A stretch of 53,124 bases of DNA from a bacterium (lineage in GTDB: Bacteria; SM23-31), in assembly GCA_028278455.1 (NCBI GenBank), contig JANQEH010000156.1, forward strand, positions 1 to 53,124. Direction: 5' to 3'. The position numbers and the translations under genes are program-made. Under the pieces are notes generated by a model that was not told the origin of the DNA, did not search any database, and saw nothing but the letters and a program-made list of their open reading frames with translations. Positions 25,229 through 33,537 of the stretch are shown piece after piece; the stretch's first letter is position 1; each line of letters opens with the position of its first letter.

Positions 25229-27889
25229 TCACTCATACCTGAGAGTATTTACAGGATTCGAATATGCCGCCCGTATTGTCTGGAAACTGATAGTAACTGC
25301 CGCTATGACCAGTGCTATCAATCCTGACAGAATAAAGATCACAATACTCAGATCGATCCTGTAAGCAAAATTCTGCAGCCATTTCCCTGCTATAACGTAG
25401 GCAGCAGGCCATGCAATTGCGCTTGAAAATATAACAAGATAGACCATGTCTTTTGAAACAAGACTGACGATCTTACTTGCTGAAGCTCCCAGTACCTTTC
25501 GTATACCTACTTCTTTCAGCCTTTCCTGAACCGTAATGAGCGATAAACCGAATAATCCGAGGCAAGCAATAAGAATGGCAAATACTGATGAATTCCTGAC
25601 TATCTGCCCCCATTTCCTTTCCGATTCGTATTTTGCCTGGATAGTGTCGTCAATAAATACAAGGTCGAATGGTTTATCGGGGGATACCTCTTTCCATTTA
25701 GATTTTAAGAGATCTATCACGGGGCGGGGATCTCCTGGGGCTATCCTCATCTGTACATACTCATAAGTGTGAGGCCAGAATCCATATATTCCTTCAAACT
25801 TTTCATTGTCGATCGGCTCACCGGATAACGCAAATAAAAGCGGTTTTATCTCACCGTGCAGAGAACCATAATGAAAATCTTTAATCACACCTATGATCTT
25901 TTGATTTGGTTTTCCTAACCACGGTATATTTCTGCCTATGGGATCAACGATATTAAATTCTCTCACAGCGCTTTCATTGATTATAATCGCGTCATTCCAA
26001 TCTGAACCAAATTCTCTTGCGAAATCCCTTCCTTCAACAAGCTCAATCCCCATTGTTTTAAGATAGTCGTACCCAACCTGGTTGAAATGAATATTGTTCC
26101 TGTTTCCGTGACTGTCTTCAAATGTAAGCCTTGTCCAGAAAACAGTTTTTGCCCATGTAAGACCGTAATTAGATGACGATGCAGATATTCCTATTATCCG
26201 GTTATCCTGGCTGATAGAATTCTTAATTCTTTCAAATTTGGAGATTTCATCTCCTTCAGATGTATACATTTTTAACTCAAGAAGCCTCTCGTGATCAAAA
26301 CCCAGATCCTTTTCGGTAACAAAGTTCAACTGCATTTGAAACACTACAGTGATGATTATCAGGACAATTGACAAAGAGAATTGAACTACTATCAATCCTT
26401 TGCTGAAATAATTCTTTCCGCTTGTCTTACCGCCTCCCTTGAGAACATTGACTGGATTATATCTAGATTGTATAAATGATGGATAGAAACCTGACACAAC
26501 ACCTATAATTAAAGCAAGAGTAATCATGAATCCTATAAAAAGTGGATCCGGATGAAAAACCAGATTCTTATTTGATAATAAATTGAACATAGGGAGAAAT
26601 AGTATTGATAATACTATTCCGAGGATCAGCGCAAAGCCGCTTGACACAAGTGTCTCACCAAGAAACTGTTTCATCAGCATAGGTCGGACGGCTCCCATTA
26701 CTTTTCTCATCCCCACCTCTCTGAAACGTCTTTTCGACATACCTATAGAAAGCGTCATGAAGTTTATACATGCTATGAAAAGAACCACACCACCAAGGCC
26801 GGCAAGTATCTGTGAGTACAGTGGATCACTCAAGTCAAGCCTGTCAGAGCTTACGTCAGTATTTAGATGGATATTCTTTATATTCTCCAGAATGTATTCT
26901 ATTGACTGTCCCTCTGCCAATTTAATCTCGATGTTTTCATTGATCCTGCTAAGTTTTTCCTGGAAGTTTGCTATATTGGTGTTTTCCCTTACTTTCAGGA
27001 ACATCATCGGATTATTGGCTTTATAACTGGTTAACATGAATCCCGACATATTTGACCGGAAAATCTCAAAAGGCGCCAGGAAATCAAAAGCAATACTTGA
27101 CTGTCCCTTCATATTATCGACAACGGCAGCAATATTTACTACCAGACTATTCTCACGGTACTTAATTTCGAGTGTTTCTCCGACAGGATCTTCACCGGAA
27201 AAATACTTTTCGGCTGCATCTTTAGATATTACTACAGTATTTAGATCTGAAGCGATTGGACCTGTACTGCCTTTGAATACCGGAAAATAAAATATATTGA
27301 AAAAATCCGGATCAACAAAAGTCAGCTTTTCCTGGAAAATCGATTCGTTTCTCTTAACTATTATATCGGATACACTGATCCTGACTAAATTCTCGATCTC
27401 AGGGTATAGCCGGATGAAATCATCAGCAATCCTGATAGGAGTACTCTCCCTTTTTGATTCACCGTAAACCGGATGCATATTATGCCGGTAAACACGGTAA
27501 ATACTGTCAGCATTTTCGTGGAACCTGTCATAAGAATACTCATCCTCAATAAAGAGATATACAAGCAGGGTAAATGATATTCCTACTGATAGACCAGCGA
27601 TATTGATAAAAGAAGTTATCTTATTTCTCTTTATATTCCTTAATGTTGTTTTCAGGTAGTTTTTAAACATCCCGGTACTCCTTCTGAATGATTGATTAAT
27701 GAACGGTAAAGAAGCTTTTGCGACCTGGCGGAAATACCAAAGGAATGCCGGGAGATTACCACGGTCCTGCCTGATCTCGTTGTATTCTTCTTCAAGATCA
27801 CCTGCTACAGAGAAATCTACTTCATTTGCTGAGATAAAATTCAGGATCAATTCTCCAAGCCAAGGCGGTTTGTAAGGTCTTCTACTCAT
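25229..27889 (-). CDS. FtsX/MacB-type permease 8
   Basis: An 886-residue paralogue. The start is set at 27889 (MSRRPYKPPWLGELIL) because it gives an ATGA overlap with PadR6 and matches paralogue N-termini; the frame continues open upstream inside PadR6 to 28108 but that part is not protein-like. Prefix motif GDLEEE; FtsX signatures KRRFREVGMRKVMGA and QERLKEVGIRKVLGA; tail NPVNTLRYE. It is the first permease of the PadR6 unit, with permease 7 beginning 76 nt downstream. Confidence 0.9.
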   Translation of the reverse strand: MSRRPYKPPWLGELILNFISANEVDFSVAGDLEEEYNEIRQDRGNLPAFLWYFRQVAKASLPFINQSFRRSTGMFKNYLKTTLRNIKRNKITSFINIAGLSVGISFTLLVYLFIEDEYSYDRFHENADSIYRVYRHNMHPVYGESKRESTPIRIADDFIRLYPEIENLVRISVSDIIVKRNESIFQEKLTFVDPDFFNIFYFPVFKGSTGPIASDLNTVVISKDAAEKYFSGEDPVGETLEIKYRENSLVVNIAAVVDNMKGQSSIAFDFLAPFEIFRSNMSGFMLTSYKANNPMMFLKVRENTNIANFQEKLSRINENIEIKLAEGQSIEYILENIKNIHLNTDVSSDRLDLSDPLYSQILAGLGGVVLFIACINFMTLSIGMSKRRFREVGMRKVMGAVRPMLMKQFLGETLVSSGFALILGIVLSILFLPMFNLLSNKNLVFHPDPLFIGFMITLALIIGVVSGFYPSFIQSRYNPVNVLKGGGKTSGKNYFSKGLIVVQFSLSIVLIIITVVFQMQLNFVTEKDLGFDHERLLELKMYTSEGDEISKFERIKNSISQDNRIIGISASSSNYGLTWAKTVFWTRLTFEDSHGNRNNIHFNQVGYDYLKTMGIELVEGRDFAREFGSDWNDAIIINESAVREFNIVDPIGRNIPWLGKPNQKIIGVIKDFHYGSLHGEIKPLLFALSGEPIDNEKFEGIYGFWPHTYEYVQMRIAPGDPRPVIDLLKSKWKEVSPDKPFDLVFIDDTIQAKYESERKWGQIVRNSSVFAILIACLGLFGLSLITVQERLKEVGIRKVLGASASKIVSLVSKDMVYLVIFSSAIAWPAAYVIAGKWLQNFAYRIDLSIVIFILSGLIALVIAAVTISFQTIRAAYSNPVNTLRYE

Positions 27890-28221
27890 GAAACCTTTCC
27901 TTCGTCGAATGCTACATCCGAAACACCCTGCCATAGAGCCAAATGAAGTTTGTATGCCTCCTTCAAGGCTGCGAGGCCTTCCCTGGTAAGGCTGTAGTAG
28001 ATTTTCCGCCTTCCTCCTCTTTCCGGTGAGGGATCCCCTGTTTGTTTTCCAAGAAAACCTTTGGATGCAAGCTGATCGAGCATACAATAGAGTGTTCCGT
28101 AATTCCATTCCTTCTCAGTGATCTCAGACACATGCTTCTTTACTTTCACCCCGTATGCATCGTCATTTAACCGCCATACAGCCATTAAAAGAGTAGCTTC
28201 GTTAATTGTCAAAACATTCAT
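27886..28221 (-). CDS. PadR-family transcriptional regulator 6
   Basis: A 111-residue PadR-like winged-helix protein. The recognition region reads NYGTLYCMLDQLASKGFL, the wing PERGGRRKIYYSLT and the C-terminal helix GLAALKEAYKLHLALW. In its recognition helix it is closest to PadR2 (xYGxLYCxLDQLxxKGF). It heads a two-permease unit and overlaps permease 8 by ATGA. Confidence 0.9.
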   Translation of the reverse strand: MNVLTINEATLLMAVWRLNDDAYGVKVKKHVSEITEKEWNYGTLYCMLDQLASKGFLGKQTGDPSPERGGRRKIYYSLTREGLAALKEAYKLHLALWQGVSDVAFDEGKVS

Positions 28222-28252
28222 TTATGTCTCCCGAGAATATTTATATAGATTT

Positions 28253-28316
28253 TCCATAGATATACCTGCTATATTTATATGGATAATACATAAAAATGTT
28301 TCACATTATATGGATA
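28253..28316. promoter_or_regulatory. Repeated TATGGA half-sites upstream of PadR6 (weak operator candidate)
   Basis: TCCATA at 28253-28258 and TATGGA at 28278-28283 form an inverted pair 25 bp apart. An 11-bp direct repeat, TTATATGGATA, occurs at 28275-28285 and 28306-28316. Position matches the operators of the other units, but the symmetry is poorer. Confidence 0.4.
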
Positions 28317-28350
28317 TTTGGAAGATTTTATAATTAATTGAAGCTTGGTG

Positions 28351-30963
28351 TCATTCGTTCCTGAGTGATTTTACGGGATCAGAGAAACCGGCTCTTATCG
28401 TCTGATAACTGATAGTAACCAGAGCTATAAAAAGAGAGATGAGAAGAGAGATTATAAAGATTCCGGGACCAAGTTCAATCCTGTAGGCGAAATCCTTCAG
28501 CCAATTATTCATCAGCATCCACCCAACCGGACAAGCAATGAAAGCCGCTATTACGATCAGGACTAGAAGATTCCGGGATAGCATAATAATGATCTCCCGG
28601 ACGGATGCCCCCAGGACTTTGCGGATTCCAATTTCCCTGGTTTTATGTTCCACGATATGAATTGTCAAACCGAAAAGTCCGATAAACGCAATAAACCCAG
28701 AAATAAAAGTAAAATATTTTAATATCTGCCCAATCTTTCTTTCATTTCGATAAAAATCATTAATTGTCTCGTCAAGAATTGTATAAGAGAAAGGCCGTAC
28801 TTCTCCAAATTCTTTCCACTTGTTTTCAAAGAATTCAATAGTACCGGGAATGTTTTCCGGACTTATTTTGGCACACATAAATGGAAATGTGGGCATGAAT
28901 TTAATAAGGATTGGCCGGATCTCGTTATGCAATGATCCCAGATGAAAGTCCTTGACTACACCAATAATCCTTCCTTCAGGATCAGCACTTCTCAGCTCTC
29001 CCCGGTAAGTGAATCTTTTTCCGATAGGGGATTTGATACCAAGTATACTGACCGCTGATTCAGATAGTAGATAATTAGATTCATCGCCTGCAAAATCTCT
29101 AGAAAAATACCTGCCCTCTACTAATTCAATCTCGAATGTCTTCAGATAATCATAGTCTCCTGACTGGACATTAATAAGGTGGTCTGTACCGGGAACTTTA
29201 CCGTCCCAGTCTATATCGGTTGTGTACCATGATATACTACGCGGAGGATAGGCGTATGTTACTGAAAGAATACTCGGATTTTGCAGCAATTCGTTCTTTA
29301 CAGACTCGGGTGAATTTTCCATTTCACCCCGGGGGCCATAAAAATATATGATCTGGTCTTTGTTATACCCCAGATCTTTGTTGTTAATATAATTCAACTG
29401 GCTGTAAATTACAAAAGTACTGATTAAAAATAGAATTGAAAATGAGAACTGTGCAACTACCAGTACCCTTCTTAGACTATTCTCACCGGAATTCTGTTTA
29501 TTGATATACTTATTCAGCGCCTGAATTGGCCCATTTGCAGATTGGATCACAGCAAGATAAGTGCTTGAAAGCAGACAAACAGCTGCGCCTGTTCCTACCA
29601 GAATAGGAAGAAACATCAGCGTTTCAATGTAACCATAAGAAAACTCCTTGCCTGATATCTCACTGAATATCGGCAAAAAAAGAAATATAAGAACACCTGA
29701 AACAACAATTGTTAAGAATGACAATAGAGTAGATTCGACAAGGATCTGTTTTATAATATCGGATCTGTTTGCACCTGTTGTTTTCCTTATTCCAATCTCT
29801 TTAGAGCGGTAAATTGATCTGGCTGTAGACAGGTTTATATAATTTATACATGCTATCAGAATCAGGATCACTGCTAAAGCTGACAGCGCTAAAACATAAG
29901 TTTTATTACCTTTCCCGAAATTTTCCTCATCCTGAGAAAATTCAGAATCGAAATGGACATCCTTAAGCCTCTGAAGGTAAGTCCTCGTTATTGCAGTTTC
30001 CGGATAATGTCTTTTAACTATATCCGATATTTTCTGACTGAACTCCGCACCTTCTGTATTTTCGATAAGCTGTACATATGCGTTGAATCTCATGCGCTCC
30101 CAGTTATTGAAATCCTCACTCCACCAGTAATCCATATTTTCAATCGGAATTAAAAAGTCAAATTGCAAATGAGAATTTTTCGGGATATTTTCAATCACTC
30201 CTTTAACCGTCATCGCTGTCCTGGTGCCGGTCAGGATCAGTTGTTTTCCCAGAGACTTTTCGTCGTCGAAGTATTTCTTTGCCATATCCTCAGTAATAAT
30301 AATAGAATACCTCTCATTCAACGCTGTTTTCGGATCTCCTTCTAAAAATTTGAATGAAAACATTTCAAAGAATGAAGGATCTGCCATCCCAACCCTGTCA
30401 TTTATAAATGATTTTTCTCCATAACGAACTAACCAGCCGGTAAATCCCCCCCTGAACCTGCACGTATTGAGAATTTCAGGATATTCATCCTGTATAGTTA
30501 CAACGAGAGGTGTAGGGACAGCAGGCTTCCTGTAGATCTGCCCGGCCGCTTCGGTTTCTGTTATCACTCTGTATAAACTATCATAGTTTTTATGAAATTT
30601 ATCGAAACTGAGCTCATCTTTCACCCAGATAAAGATCATCATCGAGCAGGCTACCCCAACAGATAAACTCGATATAGTTATGCTTGAGAAAACCTTGTTT
30701 CTTTTCAAATTTCTTATAGCAAACTTCAAATAGTTCATAAGCATTGTTGCTCTCCAGCAGATAGTACTATAAACGAAAGGAAATAGTGACATCAAAATTT
30801 GGTAGATAATCCATCTTTGTGCTGCAAAGCTTCCACGTTCAAGATAAATTTCAGTAAAAATTTCTTCATAGTCACCTATAGCTGTATTGATGATTTTGTC
30901 AGGTAAAATTTGCCTTAGAATCTTTTCTGCAAAATACAGCCGATTTCTATTCTTTGTATCCAT
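28351..30963 (-). CDS. FtsX/MacB-type permease 9
   Basis: An 870-residue paralogue, third and last permease of the PadR7 unit, starting 6 nt after the stop of permease 10. The prefix motif reads AIGDYEE, shared in form with permeases 10 and 11 (A(M/V)GDYEE), which sets these three apart from the rest. FtsX signatures: RSKEIGIRKTTGA and EHKTREIGIRKVLGA. Tail DPVKSLRNE. No terminator is evident before PadR6. Confidence 0.9.
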   Translation of the reverse strand: MDTKNRNRLYFAEKILRQILPDKIINTAIGDYEEIFTEIYLERGSFAAQRWIIYQILMSLFPFVYSTICWRATMLMNYLKFAIRNLKRNKVFSSITISSLSVGVACSMMIFIWVKDELSFDKFHKNYDSLYRVITETEAAGQIYRKPAVPTPLVVTIQDEYPEILNTCRFRGGFTGWLVRYGEKSFINDRVGMADPSFFEMFSFKFLEGDPKTALNERYSIIITEDMAKKYFDDEKSLGKQLILTGTRTAMTVKGVIENIPKNSHLQFDFLIPIENMDYWWSEDFNNWERMRFNAYVQLIENTEGAEFSQKISDIVKRHYPETAITRTYLQRLKDVHFDSEFSQDEENFGKGNKTYVLALSALAVILILIACINYINLSTARSIYRSKEIGIRKTTGANRSDIIKQILVESTLLSFLTIVVSGVLIFLFLPIFSEISGKEFSYGYIETLMFLPILVGTGAAVCLLSSTYLAVIQSANGPIQALNKYINKQNSGENSLRRVLVVAQFSFSILFLISTFVIYSQLNYINNKDLGYNKDQIIYFYGPRGEMENSPESVKNELLQNPSILSVTYAYPPRSISWYTTDIDWDGKVPGTDHLINVQSGDYDYLKTFEIELVEGRYFSRDFAGDESNYLLSESAVSILGIKSPIGKRFTYRGELRSADPEGRIIGVVKDFHLGSLHNEIRPILIKFMPTFPFMCAKISPENIPGTIEFFENKWKEFGEVRPFSYTILDETINDFYRNERKIGQILKYFTFISGFIAFIGLFGLTIHIVEHKTREIGIRKVLGASVREIIIMLSRNLLVLIVIAAFIACPVGWMLMNNWLKDFAYRIELGPGIFIISLLISLFIALVTISYQTIRAGFSDPVKSLRNE

Positions 30964-30969
30964 TTTTTT

Positions 30970-33537
30970 CTATTCAAACCTCAGGGAGTTAACAGGATTT
31001 GTAAATGTTGCTTTCAAAGAATGATACCCAACCGTAATCAGTGAAATAAAGAAGGAGATTCCGCCGGCAATTAAGAATACTGCCAGTCCTGTTTCTATCT
31101 TATAAGCGAAATTACTAAGCCAGGTTTCTGCCAGTATCCATGCTGTCGGCCAGGCTATAATGTTAGATGCAATAATCCACTTTGTGAAATCCCAGGTAAT
31201 CATCCTGACGATCCCAGGGATAGTTCCACCCAGCGTTTTACGTATCCCGATCTCTTTCCTTTTCTGGATTACAGTGTTTGAAGCAAGTCCAAGAAGCCCA
31301 AGACAAGAAATTATAACAGCAATGATCGAACCATATCTGATTAGGACACCCGCCCTTTTTTCAGTTTGATATAATTTCCCGATATCTTCATCCAGAAATG
31401 AAAATTCGAATGGGTAATCGGGGACAATCTCCGCAACCTTTGTCTTGAGAAAATTTATAGTGCCGGATATATTGTCAGAATTTACCCTGAGGAAGATATC
31501 CGTTTTCCAACCGGGAACCATGAACATTATAAGCGGGTCAATCTCATCATGAAGTGATTTGAAATTAAAATCTTTAGCTACTCCAATTACCACTCCCTCG
31601 ATACCCATATAAGAAAACCTTTTACCGATCGGATTATTCCAACCGATGGCATGTACGGCGGTTTCATTAAGGACAAAAGCGGAAGCATCAGTTGAGAATT
31701 CTCTTGAAAAAAACCTTCCTTCAACCATTTCGATCCCAAATGTATCCTTATAATCCTGGTCAACCGAATGAACAATCATCAGGAGTTTTTCTGTATCATT
31801 TTTTCCTTCCCACTCAGCGCTGTAGGTAGATGATCCGTTATTTGCAAATCCGGCATGCACCATTGTAGTAGATAGAATATCGGGATTTTTTAATAATTCC
31901 TGCCTTACAGGATTGTATAACTTTCTAAGACTGCCCCTTAGTTTCAGGTTGATCAGATTTTCATTATTAAATCCCAGATCCCTGTTTAAAAGTAGATCAA
32001 GTTGTGAATATACTATTATTGCAGAAATGATCAGTATAATCGAAATGGCAGATTGCACGGTAACCAGAATTCTACCGAGTTGAATATTCCCTTTGCCGTC
32101 CTTACCCCCACTTCTCAGGATTGCTGCAGGGCGGTAAGAAGAAAGAACCAGTGCAGGGTAAATCCCGGCGAATATACTTGTAAATATAACAACTACTGCT
32201 ATTGTGAAGATCAGATCTTTCGAGAAATTTAAGACTATGTCTGCCTCGACTAAATTATTGAATTCAGGATGCACTGAGCTGATTATAATTATCGCAAAAA
32301 CAGAAGCTGTAAAAACGAAAATAGCTGAATCAATGAAAAATTGCTGTATGATCTGTCTTCTGACAGCCCCCGCCACTTTTCTCATACCTATTTCTTTGGA
32401 CCTGCTTACAGACTGCGCTACTGTAAGATTAACATAGTTTATGCAAGCCAGGACAAGGATCATTATCCCGGCTATAGTAAATGTATAGATATATATTATC
32501 TTACCTCCCCCGGAATAGTTATACAGATGAACCTTCTCCAGTGGGTGCAGATGGACAGTTCTGATCGCTTCCGGGACCTGGTTTTTAATAGTATTCCTGA
32601 TCTTATCTTCAAGCTGGGCTGAATCTGTATTTTCAGCTACCATTACATAAGACGGATACATCCCCGATCCCCAGTCCTCAAGATCATTACCCGAGTTTTC
32701 CCAGGCTCTTATCGGGACCAGTACATCAAACTTTATATCCGAATTTGAAGGTACATTCGCAATAACTGCCGAGACGGTAAATCCATACCAGCGCCCCCAG
32801 AATTCCAACTGAAGTGTTTTACCTAACGGCTCCTTATCACCGAAGTATTTTATTGCTGTCTCTTCGCTCAAGACGATCTGAGTTGGCGCTACAAGCGCTG
32901 TCTCTTTATTTCCCATCAGTAGGGGAAAAGAGAAAATGTCGAGAAATGACTGGTCTGCGAACATCGGTTTGACTGTATAAACCTTTTCCTCATACATAAG
33001 CGGAAAATCGATCCATTGATATGCCCTTGCTGCATTGATTATTTCAGGATAAAGTTCCTTCAGTTTTGGAGCCAGAGGACCGGGTCCCCAATCTGAATAA
33101 ACATCCCTGTCTCCAAATCCTATAATTACCTGGTAAATGTTTTCAGAGTTATTGTGAAAACTGTTATAACTTGCTTCATGATTTACCCACAATAGGATAA
33201 GAATAGTACATACGATTCCAAGTGTCAGGCCTGAAAGGTTTATAATTGAAGAGGCTTTATTTCTTACCATGTTCCTAAATGCTATTTTTAAATAATTCTT
33301 TAACATTTCCACACTCGAGATCAGTAAATTCAAAGTATATGGACCAAGCGATTTAAGTATCTGCCCCCATAACCAGATGTCTGCCGCTGTTCTTCCTTTC
33401 TCTTTAAGTTTCTTAAGAAAAACTTCTTCATAGTCACCCATAGCAGTAGCGTTGACAGGCCCGGGAATTATCTTACTTAGAATAAAACTGCAGACTATAG
33501 GCAGCTTCATATCATAATTTTGGTTTTTCTTATTCAT
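30970..33537 (-). CDS. FtsX/MacB-type permease 10
   Basis: An 855-residue paralogue, the shortest complete one. Its ATG lies inside the end of permease 11, sharing 8 nt (ATGAATAA), which implies coupled translation. Prefix motif AMGDYEE; FtsX signatures RSKEIGMRKVAGA and QKRKEIGIRKTLGG; tail NPVNSLRFE. Middle gene of the three-permease PadR7 unit. Confidence 0.9.
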   Translation of the reverse strand: MNKKNQNYDMKLPIVCSFILSKIIPGPVNATAMGDYEEVFLKKLKEKGRTAADIWLWGQILKSLGPYTLNLLISSVEMLKNYLKIAFRNMVRNKASSIINLSGLTLGIVCTILILLWVNHEASYNSFHNNSENIYQVIIGFGDRDVYSDWGPGPLAPKLKELYPEIINAARAYQWIDFPLMYEEKVYTVKPMFADQSFLDIFSFPLLMGNKETALVAPTQIVLSEETAIKYFGDKEPLGKTLQLEFWGRWYGFTVSAVIANVPSNSDIKFDVLVPIRAWENSGNDLEDWGSGMYPSYVMVAENTDSAQLEDKIRNTIKNQVPEAIRTVHLHPLEKVHLYNYSGGGKIIYIYTFTIAGIMILVLACINYVNLTVAQSVSRSKEIGMRKVAGAVRRQIIQQFFIDSAIFVFTASVFAIIIISSVHPEFNNLVEADIVLNFSKDLIFTIAVVVIFTSIFAGIYPALVLSSYRPAAILRSGGKDGKGNIQLGRILVTVQSAISIILIISAIIVYSQLDLLLNRDLGFNNENLINLKLRGSLRKLYNPVRQELLKNPDILSTTMVHAGFANNGSSTYSAEWEGKNDTEKLLMIVHSVDQDYKDTFGIEMVEGRFFSREFSTDASAFVLNETAVHAIGWNNPIGKRFSYMGIEGVVIGVAKDFNFKSLHDEIDPLIMFMVPGWKTDIFLRVNSDNISGTINFLKTKVAEIVPDYPFEFSFLDEDIGKLYQTEKRAGVLIRYGSIIAVIISCLGLLGLASNTVIQKRKEIGIRKTLGGTIPGIVRMITWDFTKWIIASNIIAWPTAWILAETWLSNFAYKIETGLAVFLIAGGISFFISLITVGYHSLKATFTNPVNSLRFE

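Noticed and set aside
27890..28108. Upstream 73-codon extension of the permease 8 frame
   Set aside because: It lies wholly inside PadR6, has no resemblance to paralogue N-termini, and the start at 27889 gives the ATGA overlap seen in other units.
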